Positions 27,539 to 37,228 of a DNA stretch of 64,000 nt are shown one piece after another. How positions within the stretch are numbered: the first letter of the stretch is position 1; each line of letters opens with the position of its first letter. The DNA lies in assembly GCA_945902805.1 (NCBI GenBank), contig CAMDMZ010000017.1, positions 33,180-97,179 on the forward strand, given 5' to 3'. The position numbers and the translations under genes were made by a program. The notes beneath the pieces were generated by a model, which saw only the letters and a list, made by a program, of their open reading frames with translations, was not told where the DNA came from and did no database searches. This stretch comes from Propionivibrio dicarboxylicus. GTDB taxonomy: Bacteria > Pseudomonadota > Gammaproteobacteria > Burkholderiales > Rhodocyclaceae.

Positions 27539-28866
27539 AGATAATTGAACAACGAAAGCTGGCTGACGCGCACAAAGGCCTGCTGCGCCGCCTGAAGGTC
27601 GGTTTGCTTGCGAGTTAGATCGCTGATGGTCTTCGCATAGTCCAGATCCTGCAATTGCGAAAGCGTTTGCTGGTACTGCAAATCGAGATCTTCATTCACG
27701 CCGGATGTGGAATCAATTTCCCCCATCCGCGAGCCAATGGCGGCGCGCACACGCAGAACGTTTTCGGTGGACTGATCCAGATTATTGAGGGCAAATCCGA
27801 CGTCCATGGACAGCCGTGCGATACCGCTCGAAGTACCATCCGTCGCCACTTCAACCGTCTTTTCAAGCGCGCCAATCAAATTGGCGACAGTCTCAAACAT
27901 GCTCTGCGACGAACTTGGCGAGATTGTGAAGCTATCCCCTTCAGCCGGGGCGTTTTGCACCGTGACACTGCTGCCGAGGTCAATCGACAAGCCCTTGAGC
28001 AGAATCGGCTGGCCACTAATGTATTCGCGCTGGTTCGAAAAATCGAGCGGATCCGGTGGCGCGTCGGTCAGGATCGAAAGTGTGCTATCGGTATCAACAA
28101 TGTCATAGTAGGTTTTCGGTGGAACAACGCTGTTGTCCTTGCTGAACACAATCTCGTAATTCTTGCTGGCTGCGGCATTCCATTTCGACGGATCGGTCAC
28201 CGTGCCACCATCGATCATGGCGATCCCCTGGTTATCGATCTTGCCGGCCGTCGATGTATAACCCGTCTTGAACGAGTTGTTGCCATTTCTGACGCGCATA
28301 AACACATCGTTGCCAGAATCGCTGACCTCAATGAAGCGCGACGGCGAAATCTGCAGGCTGCGTTGCCCCTCATCACCAAAATACTGCATCGGATCAGTGC
28401 CACTGACGATGCCATCTACCGAGCCACCAAAGGGCTTCGTCGCCCCCATGAAGCCGGAAAAGATGTACTGACCACCCCCGTCGGTAGCATTGGCCAGCCC
28501 CACCAACTCATCAAAACGTGCGCGAAGCTCAAACGCGATCGCCTTTCGATCGCTCGCTGCCAGCGTGGTATTACCGGCTTGCACGGTCAGTTCGCGGACC
28601 CGCGCGAGTACATCGGTCACGCTGGTGAGTTGCGCTTCTTCAAGGCCCAGGGATGACGTGGCATTGTTGTGGTTCACCGAAAACTGGGCGATCACGCTTT
28701 GCGACTGCGTTACCTCCAGCGCCCGTGCCGCATTCACCGGATCATCGCTCGGATTCAGGATGCGACGTCCGCTCGCAACCTGCTGCTGTAGCTGTAGCAG
28801 CGAGGCCGTTTGGGTATTCATGCTGCGAACACCTGCGTCAAAGATCATGCTGGTACTAATTCTCAT
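27535..28866 (-). CDS. flgL: Hook-filament junction protein FlgL
   Basis: A 443-residue HAP3 with flagellin-like ends: N-terminal MRISTSMIFDAGVRSMNTQTASLLQLQQQVASGRRI-type coiled coil and C-terminal DLDYAKTISDLTRKQTDLQAAQQAFVRVSQLSLFNYL. It joins the hook cap FlgK to the filament and is exported late. It follows flgK and overlaps the lipoprotein gene. Confidence 0.96.
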   Translation of the reverse strand: MRISTSMIFDAGVRSMNTQTASLLQLQQQVASGRRILNPSDDPVNAARALEVTQSQSVIAQFSVNHNNATSSLGLEEAQLTSVTDVLARVRELTVQAGNTTLAASDRKAIAFELRARFDELVGLANATDGGGQYIFSGFMGATKPFGGSVDGIVSGTDPMQYFGDEGQRSLQISPSRFIEVSDSGNDVFMRVRNGNNSFKTGYTSTAGKIDNQGIAMIDGGTVTDPSKWNAAASKNYEIVFSKDNSVVPPKTYYDIVDTDSTLSILTDAPPDPLDFSNQREYISGQPILLKGLSIDLGSSVTVQNAPAEGDSFTISPSSSQSMFETVANLIGALEKTVEVATDGTSSGIARLSMDVGFALNNLDQSTENVLRVRAAIGSRMGEIDSTSGVNEDLDLQYQQTLSQLQDLDYAKTISDLTRKQTDLQAAQQAFVRVSQLSLFNYL

Positions 28867-28911
28867 GATGCCACCTCACGGTTTTAGTTCTCTACGGGCG
28901 GACACTATGAA

Positions 28912-30870
28912 TTAGCGTCCCAACGCCAGTACTTCGTCGAATACCCTCGTCGCGATTTCCAGAATCTTGGCCGACGCCTGATACGCCTGCTGGTAACGCA
29001 GCAGGTTGGCAGCCTCTTCATCGAGATTGACGCCCGAGATCTGCTGCATCGACGTGATTGCGTGCTCAGCCAGTCCCTGCTGCGCGGCGCCAATGGTCTT
29101 GACTTCACGCGTCTTGCTGCCCACTTCGCTGACGATCTGCGAATAGGCGGATTGATATGAGGCTGTCGCTCGGCCAGCGGCTTCAAGCATGGTCGATTTT
29201 GTTTGTAAGGCGCCAAGAAGCTGGGCGTTCCGGTTGTCGGCGACGCCGTTCAAATTAGGACCGATCGTGAATACATCGCCGGCAGCCGGGCTACCCTTGA
29301 TCTGAACGGTCCAACCGTTATAGGTGATATCCGCTCCAGCAACGTAGGGTAAATTCACCGGATCTCCAGTGCCCGTACCCACGACACTAAACGTCGCCGG
29401 ATCGGTGAGCGGCGTATCGAATGTAATGGTGACTGGCTGCGTAAGGTTGGCGTCGGTTGGCGGTGGCGCATTCACCACCCCGGCACTAATCGATGCCGTA
29501 CCGGTGTTCGTGAGCTGCCCCGCACTTCGTATCGGCGCTGCGGCGGCAATGGCACGCGGATCGGTGACCGCCACGGCGATGTTTTTCGCGCCGGCACGGG
29601 TTGGCTGAATCAGGAAACTATCGTTGGGCTGGCGACTCGTCCATGCGGCGAAATCGATCGTGATCCCGTCGATGGTCACCGTCGCAGGTATCGGCGTTGT
29701 TCCCGCTGGAATCACATTCACATTGTCGGATAAACGCGTCAGTTGATAGCTCGTGCCATCCGTGGTGCTCAAGCGATAGTCACTATTGCTCAATTGCGAC
29801 AGGGTTGCCGTATCAATCGTCGCGGTTGGCGCACCAGCACTCAGCGCACTGTTCGCACTGCTTTTCCGAACCACCGGGTCCGGCAAACTAAAAAAATCTG
29901 TCCCGAGGCTTCCGGTCAGATCCATGCCCAGATTGTGCTGATCATTGAAATTCTGCGCCAAAGTGATCGCGATCCGTCCCAGTGAATTCTGCGCACCATC
30001 CAGCGAATCGCGGCGAAAGGCAAGCAAGCCGCCCAAGGTGCCGCCAGTGATCTGGGATTCGGGCAGAGTCAGAAGATTGCCGCCGACACCGTTCATGGCA
30101 ATGATGAATTTCTCAGGGTCGGCAGGATCAGCCACCGCTGCCAGGCTGTAAGCTTGGGAGCCAATCACCAGCGGCTGACCTTTGCCAATGAACACATTGA
30201 ACGCTCCGTCGCTCTGCGTCACGGTCGTCACGCGAACGAACTTGTTCAACTCGCGCACCATCTGGTCGCGTTGATCGTAAAGATCGTTCGGCACCTGGGT
30301 CCGGCTGCCGGCTTCGGCGAGGATGATGCGCTGATTCATCTCCGCGATTTGAGAGGCGAACGTATTGATCGACTCCACCTGTCCACGAACCTGCGAATTG
30401 ATACCATCGCGCATTTCGCTCATGCGCTGATCCAAGCCCTCGAAACGAGCAACCAGGGATTGCGCGGCTGACAGCATGGACTGCCGCCCTGGAATCGAGG
30501 CCGGATTGGCCGCCACTTCCTGCACGCCCTTGAAAAAATCCACCATCGCCGGCGACAAGCCGGCCGCAGGATCGGCAAATAGGTTGTCGATCTGGCTCAC
30601 TTGTGACAGGTAGGCATCCATCTCCGACGAACCCGCTTCGGCACTGAGGATCTGCCGGCTGAGAAACTGATCGTAGATACGCTTGACGGTCTGGACGTTG
30701 GTACCCGCACCGATGTAACCGGAACCGGTCAGATTGGCGAAATTGGTCCCCTGCACGATCTCCTGCCGGTTATAGCCAGGGGTCGATGCGTTGGAAATAT
30801 TGTGGCTGGCGGTCAGAATCCCGACTTGCGCGGCGTTAAGGGCACCGGTACCGACACTGAAAATGCTCAT
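28912..30870 (-). CDS. flgK: Hook-associated protein FlgK
   Basis: A 652-residue HAP1. The N-terminal rod/hook signature is ALNAAQVGILTASHNISNAS with NRQE following, and the C-terminal helix is GVNLDEEAANLLRYQQAYQASAKILEIATRVFDEVL. The middle is variable and beta-rich. Own sigma-54 promoter at 30938-30953 and a dyad operator in the 5' leader. flgL follows as the second gene. Confidence 0.96.
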   Translation of the reverse strand: MSIFSVGTGALNAAQVGILTASHNISNASTPGYNRQEIVQGTNFANLTGSGYIGAGTNVQTVKRIYDQFLSRQILSAEAGSSEMDAYLSQVSQIDNLFADPAAGLSPAMVDFFKGVQEVAANPASIPGRQSMLSAAQSLVARFEGLDQRMSEMRDGINSQVRGQVESINTFASQIAEMNQRIILAEAGSRTQVPNDLYDQRDQMVRELNKFVRVTTVTQSDGAFNVFIGKGQPLVIGSQAYSLAAVADPADPEKFIIAMNGVGGNLLTLPESQITGGTLGGLLAFRRDSLDGAQNSLGRIAITLAQNFNDQHNLGMDLTGSLGTDFFSLPDPVVRKSSANSALSAGAPTATIDTATLSQLSNSDYRLSTTDGTSYQLTRLSDNVNVIPAGTTPIPATVTIDGITIDFAAWTSRQPNDSFLIQPTRAGAKNIAVAVTDPRAIAAAAPIRSAGQLTNTGTASISAGVVNAPPPTDANLTQPVTITFDTPLTDPATFSVVGTGTGDPVNLPYVAGADITYNGWTVQIKGSPAAGDVFTIGPNLNGVADNRNAQLLGALQTKSTMLEAAGRATASYQSAYSQIVSEVGSKTREVKTIGAAQQGLAEHAITSMQQISGVNLDEEAANLLRYQQAYQASAKILEIATRVFDEVLALGR

Positions 30871-30897
30871 GATGACTCCATCAAGTCACCTCTTTAA

Positions 30898-30912
30898 CGG
30901 CAAAACTTGCCG
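30898..30912. promoter_or_regulatory. Dyad operator CGGCAA-N3-TTGCCG (flgK leader)
   Basis: CGGCAAAACTTGCCG, extended by one more pair (A/T) on each side, in the 5' leader of flgK, roughly 15-30 nt downstream of the expected start of transcription. Identical to the copy in the flgB/flgA gap. Candidate FlrC site; activator sites downstream of the start are, as I recall, known for Vibrio FlrC. Confidence 0.6.
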
Positions 30913-30937
30913 TGGTTTGAGGTCTTGACTGGAGTAA

Positions 30938-30953
30938 CGCAAAGCCCATGCCA
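30938..30953 (-). promoter_or_regulatory. Sigma-54 promoter of flgK
   Basis: On the minus strand TGGCATG-GGCT-TTGCG: GG and GC correctly spaced, one mismatch in each box. It sits in the 118-bp gap between flgJ and flgK. Confidence 0.88.
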
Positions 30954-30988
30954 CCACGCTGGCGGCGAGGCCCGAATGCGTTGAAACG

Positions 30989-31957
30989 CTAGCTGGTGAC
31001 CGTAGTCGAAAGCGCCAGCGAACCGATCACTCGCTCTAGCTTCGTGGCGTAGGCGGGATCGGTAGCGTAGCCGGCGGTTTGCAAGCCACGGGCAAACTGA
31101 CCGGCGTCCTGCGTGCCCAACACGCCGGCGTAGCGCGGATTGTTGCTCAACAGGTTGGCGTAGTCGCGGAAGGATTCGGCATACGAGGAATAGGCGCGGA
31201 AGGATTCGACACGGCGCTGCGCCACGCCCTGAACAAACTCCGTGGTGGTGGCCTCGACCGTGTCCCCGGTCCAGCTCTTGCCGGCTTTGATCCCAAACAG
31301 GTTATAGCTGGGGCGCCCGTCGGCTCGCATCGGCTCGCTGCGCCCCCAGCCGGTTTCCAGAGCCGCATGGGCGATCATGAAGCCGGCCGGAATTCCGGTC
31401 TGCTGCGCGGCCAGCGTGGCATCCGGCATGACACGGGCGACGAAATCCCGCGCATTGGCCGACGGCGTTACCAGAACCGACTCGATGGCATCAAAAGTCG
31501 GTGCTGGCGGGACGGCGCTTGTCGCTGCGGGCGCCGTCTGCGGCTGGATCAACGACCGGAAACGCAGCAGATCAAACGAACGCTGCATCGGATTGAGCAA
31601 CATCTGCTCGTCACTGGCCGCCGGATCGGCGCTTTGCCGCGTCATATGACGCTCCAGCATCTCGGCCAGCCCGATGCCTTTCTTGCTCGACATGACCTGG
31701 GCAAACTGTTGATCGAGCAGGGATTCATACATCCGTGACTGCTCGCTATCGAACATGCCTTCCTTCGGCGTCGCGTCGCGCATCGACTTCAGCACCATCT
31801 GCATGAATAGCGCCTCGAACTGCTGGGCGGCAGCCTTCAGCGCCTGTGGATCATTGGTCTTGGCCTGACGCTGGATATCCGCGAGGCCACGAAAATCGAG
31901 GGCATTGATGGGCGCCCCGCTAAGGGCGGACGCGGAAGTGGAGGCAGAGCTATTCAT
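30989..31957 (-). CDS. flgJ: Bifunctional rod-cap and peptidoglycan hydrolase FlgJ
   Basis: A 322-residue two-domain FlgJ. The N-terminal rod-binding domain (about 25-115) has QFEALFMQMVLKSMRDATP and FDSEQSRMYESLLDQQFAQ. The C-terminal glucosaminidase domain (about 165-315) has the catalytic Glu in MIAHAALETGWG and YNLFGIKAG. It caps the growing rod and opens the cell wall. The linker between the two domains carries an exact dispersed repeat, read as AVPPAPTF. Confidence 0.96.
   Translation of the reverse strand: MNSSASTSASALSGAPINALDFRGLADIQRQAKTNDPQALKAAAQQFEALFMQMVLKSMRDATPKEGMFDSEQSRMYESLLDQQFAQVMSSKKGIGLAEMLERHMTRQSADPAASDEQMLLNPMQRSFDLLRFRSLIQPQTAPAATSAVPPAPTFDAIESVLVTPSANARDFVARVMPDATLAAQQTGIPAGFMIAHAALETGWGRSEPMRADGRPSYNLFGIKAGKSWTGDTVEATTTEFVQGVAQRRVESFRAYSSYAESFRDYANLLSNNPRYAGVLGTQDAGQFARGLQTAGYATDPAYATKLERVIGSLALSTTVTS
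31493..31520 (+). repeat. Dispersed repeat, copy 7
   Basis: Exact core on the plus strand in the linker between the two domains of minus-strand flgJ. Read as AVPPAPTF. Confidence 0.9.
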
Positions 31958-32047
31958 GATCAGGCAAGCTTCTCATTCGATGGCGACGCCCGATCACGCG
32001 AGCAGCGCGGCAATTCCTGCCGAATTCATTGCCGCCCCGGTTTCGCT

Positions 32048-33106
32048 TCAGATGATTTCCAACTCAGCGCGCAAGGAGCCGGCCGCTTTCATCGCCTGCA
32101 GGATGGTGATCAGATCCAGCGGTGTCGCACCGATCGCATTCAGTGCCTTGACTACGTCGGCCAGTTTGGGACTGGCTTTCACCTCAAGCAGACCACCACC
32201 TTCCTGCTTGATATCGACGGCGCCACCGCCCTCGCCACTCACCGCCACCGACAAGTTACCGTGTGCCACCGCAAAGTTATCCAGTGCCACGGCACGATTC
32301 ATCACCACGGAACCGGTACGGCTGTTGATGATCACCTTGGCCGAAGCGATTTCAGGCGTCACTTCCAGGTTCTCAATCCGGCCCAAAAAGGCCACGCGCC
32401 CGGCGGCGGCCGGCATTTGTACCTGAATCTGGCGTCCATCGACGGCAGCGGCCGCTCCGGGCGCCACCCGATTGATGGCATCGACGACGCGTTGTGCGGT
32501 CGAAAAGTCACCGGTATGCAGCTCAAACAACGCGGTATCGCCCTGCGCTACCGTCATCGGCACTTCGCGTTCGACCGTTGCGCCATTGCTGATGCGCCCA
32601 ACGGAGAGATGATTCACGGTAACAGAAGCACCGCCACCCTTTCCGCCGGCGCCACCGACCGCCAGATTGCCCTGGGCCATCGCATAGACTTGGCCGTCGG
32701 CACCCTTGAGCGGCGTCATGATCAGCGTTCCACCCTTGAGACTCTTGGCATTGCCAATTGACGACGCGGTAATATCAATTGTTTGTCCGGCGCGGGCAAA
32801 CGGCGGGAGATTGGCCGTCACCATCACCGCCGCCACGTTCTTCAACTGCAGACTTTGTCCGGGCGGCAAGTTGACGCCCATCGACGACAGCATGCTGATC
32901 ATGCTTTGCACCGTAAACGGCGTCTGCGTGGTCTGGTCACCCGTACCATCGAGTCCGACCACGATGCCATAGCCAACGAGTTGGTTGCTACGCACCCCGG
33001 CAATCGAAGCAATGTCCTTGATCCGTTCGGCACGCGCAGCGTCGGCGATCATCAAGCCCGCCAGGAGCCAGATGATGATCAGGAAACTTTTTTCGATACG
33101 GCCCAT
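32048..33106 (-). CDS. flgI: Flagellar P-ring protein FlgI
   Basis: About 352 residues: a signal peptide ([20 protein letters not shown]), then the FlgI core starting [21 protein letters not shown], with [23 protein letters not shown] and the C-terminal [27 protein letters not shown]. It forms the P ring in the peptidoglycan layer. The ATG at 33106 has AAGGA 7 nt upstream; a TTG at 33130 is the only longer option. A 179-bp GC-rich gap separates it from flgH. Confidence 0.97.
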   Translation of the reverse strand: MGRIEKSFLIIIWLLAGLMIADAARAERIKDIASIAGVRSNQLVGYGIVVGLDGTGDQTTQTPFTVQSMISMLSSMGVNLPPGQSLQLKNVAAVMVTANLPPFARAGQTIDITASSIGNAKSLKGGTLIMTPLKGADGQVYAMAQGNLAVGGAGGKGGGASVTVNHLSVGRISNGATVEREVPMTVAQGDTALFELHTGDFSTAQRVVDAINRVAPGAAAAVDGRQIQVQMPAAAGRVAFLGRIENLEVTPEIASAKVIINSRTGSVVMNRAVALDNFAVAHGNLSVAVSGEGGGAVDIKQEGGGLLEVKASPKLADVVKALNAIGATPLDLITILQAMKAAGSLRAELEII

Positions 33107-33173
33107 GATGGCGTCCTTAACGTGAAACAACCGGTTCGGCGCTTTGCAATATCGAGCGCAGCGAGCCGATTAG

Positions 33174-33250
33174 AAGCCTCCCCCGCGAGGGAGAGGATGG
33201 GAGGGGGCGAGCCCATTTGCCAGCTTGCGGCTTTGCGAGGGAGGCGCGCT
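33174..33250. repeat. GC-rich inverted-repeat element (REP-like) between flgH and flgI
   Basis: The flgH-flgI gap is unusually long for this operon and contains GCCTCCC at 33176-33182 paired with GGGAGGC at 33239-33245, with a smaller hairpin inside (CTCCC / GGGAG at 33178-33193). It resembles the extragenic palindromic repeats of proteobacteria in style; copy number in the genome is unknown. Confidence 0.4.
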
Positions 33251-33285
33251 TCATGATGTGGAATGGTCCATCGGAGCCATGAGCG

Positions 33286-33951
33286 TTAGAAGGGCATGAA
33301 AGAAAGGAAGAACTTGCCAAGCCAGCCCATCACCTGGGCCGAGTCGATGAAGCCGTTGGCCTTGTACTCGATGCGCGCATCGGCCACCTGACTCGAGGTC
33401 ACGGTATTTGACGCGGTGATGCTGTTCGGATTGACGACACCCGAGAAGCGCACAAACTCCTCGCCTTCCTTCAATCCGATCTGCTTTTCGCCTGACACCA
33501 GCAAGTTGCCATTCGGATAAACCTCGATCACCGTCACCGTAATCGTTCCAGTAAATGCATTTGACGAACTGTTTTCGCCCTTACCCGAGAACTTGTTGCC
33601 GCTCGATGCATCCAGTGCGGTGCCCTGCAAGCCTTTGAACGGCAAACCAACCACAGTCGGGATGCCAGCAGTGACTGACTGCGAGCGCTCCGCCGTGGTA
33701 TTCCCCTTCTTCGAGGCCTGAACGGTTTCCGCAATATTGATGGTCAGCACGTCACCGATAAAACGCGCACGCCGATCTTCAAACAAGGGCCGCGCCGAGG
33801 CGACGTTGTAGATGGAACCTTTGGTGGGCACGACTGCCACACGCGGTTCCGGGCGAATACTCATCGGCTGATGTACCGCCGTCGCCGGCGTGGTACTGAC
33901 ACAGGCGCCAAGCAGCAGTGGCAGCGCCAAAAGAGAGAGAGCTCGTTTCAT
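33286..33951 (-). CDS. flgH: Flagellar L-ring lipoprotein FlgH
   Basis: About 221 residues with a lipoprotein signal (MKRALSLLALPLLLGAC, lipobox LLGAC) and the FlgH core: RPLFEDRRARFIGDVLTINI, FTGTITVTVIEVYPNGNLLV, GEKQIGLKEGEEFVRFSGVV. It forms the L ring in the outer membrane. The ATG at 33951 has AAGGAG 7 nt upstream; the GTG at 33969 lies before the ribosome binding site. Confidence 0.97.
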   Translation of the reverse strand: MKRALSLLALPLLLGACVSTTPATAVHQPMSIRPEPRVAVVPTKGSIYNVASARPLFEDRRARFIGDVLTINIAETVQASKKGNTTAERSQSVTAGIPTVVGLPFKGLQGTALDASSGNKFSGKGENSSSNAFTGTITVTVIEVYPNGNLLVSGEKQIGLKEGEEFVRFSGVVNPNSITASNTVTSSQVADARIEYKANGFIDSAQVMGWLGKFFLSFMPF

Positions 33952-33974
33952 AACATCACTCCTTACCACTCAAC

Positions 33975-34757
33975 TTACAACTGCGTCAGACGACCGAGCA
34001 TCGCGTCGGACGTCGTGACCGCCTTGGAATTCAGCTCGAATGCGCGCTGGGCCTGAATCATGCTGACCAGTTCCTCAGCCACGTTCACATTGGAGGTCTC
34101 GACCAATCCCTGGTTGAGCAAGCCCGTGCCATTGCTGCCCGGGGTATTCGGCGTTGGTGCGCCCGACGACGCCGTTTCGACAAACAGGTTTTCGCCCATG
34201 CTCTGCAAGCCACCGACATTGACGAAATTGGCCAGCTGAATATTCCCTACTTGCGTCACCGCTGTCTGCCCCTGCTGCAACACCGACACAATGCCATCGC
34301 GACTGATCGTGACCGAAATGGAATCCGCCGGAATCGTGATCGGTGGCGACAAAGGATAGCCGCTCGCGGTGACGATCTGCCCGGTACTGTCTTTCTGAAA
34401 CGAACCATCGCGGGAATAGGCCAACGAGCCATCCGGCATCTGAATCTGGAAAAATCCACCGCCGTTGATGGCGATGTCGAGTGCGTTGTCAGTCCGCTGC
34501 AGGCTGCCCTGGGTAAAAATTCGCTCCGTGGCCACAGTGCGAGCGCCAGTGCCGAGTTGCAGGCCCGACGGAATCTGCGTCTGCTGCGACGACTGCGCAC
34601 CGGGTTGGCGCATGGTCTGGTAGAGCAGATCCTCGAACACCGCGCGCTGACGCTTGTAGCCGTTGGTCGACACGTTGGCCAGATTGTTTGAGATGACGTC
34701 AAGGTTGGTCTGCTGAGTATCCAGGCCGGTCTTGGCTATCCACAAGGAACGAATCAT
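33975..34757 (-). CDS. flgG: Flagellar distal rod protein FlgG
   Basis: A 260-residue rod protein of standard length, with [36 protein letters not shown] at the N-terminus, the FlgG-specific [18 protein letters not shown] region and the C-terminal [21 protein letters not shown]. It builds the distal rod. Confidence 0.97.
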   Translation of the reverse strand: MIRSLWIAKTGLDTQQTNLDVISNNLANVSTNGYKRQRAVFEDLLYQTMRQPGAQSSQQTQIPSGLQLGTGARTVATERIFTQGSLQRTDNALDIAINGGGFFQIQMPDGSLAYSRDGSFQKDSTGQIVTASGYPLSPPITIPADSISVTISRDGIVSVLQQGQTAVTQVGNIQLANFVNVGGLQSMGENLFVETASSGAPTPNTPGSNGTGLLNQGLVETSNVNVAEELVSMIQAQRAFELNSKAVTTSDAMLGRLTQL

Positions 34758-34778
34758 TCAGTTCTCCAAGCGCGGCTA

Positions 34779-35537
34779 TCAGCGCGGCGACAAAATCTGG
34801 GTGCCGGCGCGATCATTTGCGTCGGCGGTTTGTAGCATCTTGATCTGCATCTCGAATTGGCGAGCTAGCGAAATCATGCTTACCATCTGCTCGGCAGGAT
34901 TAACGTTGCTGCCTTCGATGAATCCGGTGGCGATCCGCGTGTTTTCACTGACCGGCGCCGCAGCGCCATCCGCTAGACGGAAATAACCGTCATCACCACG
35001 TTTCAGATCCGCAAGCGGCGGATTGACCAGCTTGACCCGCCCGACGGCATTGACGATGGCCTGTGAACCGCTCTCGGGCACCACGGAAATAGTGCCGTCT
35101 TCGCCGATCGTGATCTTGTTCTCGGGTGGAATGGTGATCGTGCCACCATCGCCCTGTACGGGAATTCCGGCGGCGTTTTGCAGGATGCCGTTCACGCTGA
35201 GCTGCATACTCCCGGCGCGCGTATAGGCTTCCGTACCATCCGGCATGGCCAGCGCAATCCAGCCCGGACCCTTGACCGCCATATCCAGGGTGCGCGCCGT
35301 CGAAATCATCGGCCCCTGGCTGAAGTCGGTATGCGTGGTCGCGTCGACAGCGAAAGCGCGTGTCGGCAGTGCCGTCTGTTTGGCGAAACCCTGCGCCTGC
35401 ACCTGCACCGCGCGCAAACGATGCTCGGCAGCGCGATAGCCGTCGGTACTGACGTTGGCGAGATTGTTGGTGACGGCGGCCTGACGCGATAGCGTCTGGC
35501 TGGCACCGGTCATCGCTGTGTAGATCAGCCGATCCAT
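34779..35537 (-). CDS. flgF: Flagellar proximal rod protein FlgF
   Basis: A 252-residue Flg[37 protein letters not shown] at the N-terminus, GPMISTARTLDMAVKGPGWIA in the middle and NPAEQMVSMISLARQFEMQIKML at the C-terminus. Between its start and the end of flgE, 47 bp hold a copy of the dispersed repeat. Confidence 0.96.
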   Translation of the reverse strand: MDRLIYTAMTGASQTLSRQAAVTNNLANVSTDGYRAAEHRLRAVQVQAQGFAKQTALPTRAFAVDATTHTDFSQGPMISTARTLDMAVKGPGWIALAMPDGTEAYTRAGSMQLSVNGILQNAAGIPVQGDGGTITIPPENKITIGEDGTISVVPESGSQAIVNAVGRVKLVNPPLADLKRGDDGYFRLADGAAAPVSENTRIATGFIEGSNVNPAEQMVSMISLARQFEMQIKMLQTADANDRAGTQILSPR

Positions 35538-35544
35538 GACTTAT

Positions 35545-35570
35545 CGCCGTCCCGCCAGCGCCGACTTTTT
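35545..35570 (-). repeat. Dispersed repeat, copy 8
   Basis: Minus-strand copy with one mismatch (GGCGCTGG) in the short flgE-flgF gap, outside any gene. Its survival in non-coding DNA argues against purely protein-level conservation. Confidence 0.85.
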
Positions 35571-35584
35571 CATGATCGCAAGCA

Positions 35585-37216
35585 TTAACGCAAATTCACC
35601 AGCGTCTGCAACACCTGGTCCTGCGTCTTGATGGTCTGGGCATTGGCCTGATAGGCACGCTGCAAAGTGATCATATAGACCAGTTCCTGCGTCAGATCGA
35701 CGTTCGCATCTTCCAATGAGGCGGACTGCAGTGGACCGAACTGCCCGGATGAGGCGGGCGAACCGAGAATCTGCTCACCGCTGTCCGGTGTCCGCGCCCA
35801 TGTGTTATCCCCGAGGGGCTGCAAGCCATTTGGATTGCGGAAGGAAGCCAGCACGACTTGACCAATATTGGTGTTCTGTCCGTTGGTGAAGCGACCGAGA
35901 ACAATGCCGTCCTTGCCGACGTTAAAGCCTGAAAGTGTGCCGGAAGCGAATCCATCCTGAAGCATCGTATTCACGGTAAAGGATGAGCCGTATTGGGTTG
36001 AGCCAGAAAAGTTAACCGGAAACGTCGTCGTCGCAGTGACAGATCCTGCATACCCAAGCTGAGCATCCGTCAACGTAACACTCATTGGTGTCGAGGTCAG
36101 TTTTCCTGATGTGTCGAATGTCAAGTTACCGAGAGGCGTTGTGCCTCCGGCCGAAAGGTCAGTGAACGTCGGGCTCGCCCCGGAGGGATTGGTGACCGTT
36201 GAATAGACCGTCCACTGGTTGGAGGCGCTGGTTCCCAATGCCGCTGAAACGGCAGCCGCAGCGTATGCAGCGGCCTGTGGCGCCGTCATGCCCGGATCAG
36301 CGGCGAGAGCATCAGCAGTCGCCTGTGTCGTGGCGTCGGCCTCAAAAGCACTAAGCAGAGCGGCCTGGTCCGCCGGAGTTGCTGCAGCGGCCAGAGCAGT
36401 CACCAAGTCTGAAATCTTGGTATTAACGCTCGCCTCGGCTGCGGCTGCACCCGCAACGACAATCGGATCGGGATCTGCTGCGTACTGGGCCATGGCAGCT
36501 GTCACGGCCGCTTGGGCTGCTGCCCCAGTGGGATCAGCGGCAATCATCCCGGTCGCCTGCGACGTCTTGACGAAATACATCGAATACGTATGCGGGTTAC
36601 CCAGACTATCGTAGATGGTTGTTGCTGTCGACGTGTTGTACGAGGTCGGATCAGAATGGTTAAACGTTGCGGTCGTGGGCGCACCCTCTCGCGAGTCAAG
36701 ATTCACGTTCGCCTGAATACCTGTGCCACCGGTACTCGCACCCGTCGCCTGCGGTGGCCCGGTCAAACTAGCGGTGGGATCGAACAAGCGCAGAGGCGCG
36801 ATTTCCGCGCCGCTCGGAACAATTCCATCCACCGCCAAACGTCCTTTGAGCTCCTGTCCTTGGGCATTGACGATGTACCCGTCCTTATTGAGCTGAAACT
36901 GGCCGTTGCGCGAATAGAGATTGCCGCCGGAGCCGTCATCCACAATGAAGAATCCGCCACCGTTGATCGCCAAGTCCAGTGGATTGTTGGTGACCGAAAT
37001 ATTGCCCTGTGTGAATTGCTGGACGACCGCCGCTACCTTGGTGCCAATCCCTACCGGCGTCGATCCGGCGCCATTCAATGACGCGGCGAACACGTCGGCA
37101 AACTGTGCTGAACCGGTCTTGAAACCCACCGTACCCGAGTTGGCGATGTTGTTGCCGACCACATCCAGTGCCCGGGACGATGCATTCAGACCGCTCAAAC
37201 CTTGTTGAAAACCCAT
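35585..37216 (-). CDS. flgE: Flagellar hook protein FlgE, with large Ala-rich insert
   Basis: A 543-residue hook protein, longer than the roughly 400 residues usual in the family. The N-terminal (MGFQQGLSGLNASSRALDVVGNNIANSGTVGFK-type) and C-terminal (VDLTQELVYMITLQRAYQANAQTIKTQDQVLQTL) rod signatures are intact. The extra length is an alanine-rich segment at about residues 219-333 (about 46 of 115 residues Ala), placed between YSMYFVKT and NQWTVYSTV, which are contiguous in most hook proteins. It should form an extra surface-exposed part of the hook. The DNA of the insert is repetitive in composition but I see no exact tandem repeat. Confidence 0.95.
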   Translation of the reverse strand: MGFQQGLSGLNASSRALDVVGNNIANSGTVGFKTGSAQFADVFAASLNGAGSTPVGIGTKVAAVVQQFTQGNISVTNNPLDLAINGGGFFIVDDGSGGNLYSRNGQFQLNKDGYIVNAQGQELKGRLAVDGIVPSGAEIAPLRLFDPTASLTGPPQATGASTGGTGIQANVNLDSREGAPTTATFNHSDPTSYNTSTATTIYDSLGNPHTYSMYFVKTSQATGMIAADPTGAAAQAAVTAAMAQYAADPDPIVVAGAAAAEASVNTKISDLVTALAAAATPADQAALLSAFEADATTQATADALAADPGMTAPQAAAYAAAAVSAALGTSASNQWTVYSTVTNPSGASPTFTDLSAGGTTPLGNLTFDTSGKLTSTPMSVTLTDAQLGYAGSVTATTTFPVNFSGSTQYGSSFTVNTMLQDGFASGTLSGFNVGKDGIVLGRFTNGQNTNIGQVVLASFRNPNGLQPLGDNTWARTPDSGEQILGSPASSGQFGPLQSASLEDANVDLTQELVYMITLQRAYQANAQTIKTQDQVLQTLVNLR

Positions 37217-37228
37217 GGTGTGCTCCGC

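Noticed and set aside
27655..28656. Long plus-strand open frame (333 codons) opposite flgL
   Set aside because: It is antisense to an unmistakable flgL, has no recognisable domain or ribosome binding site, and its length is explained by codon bias in GC-rich DNA.
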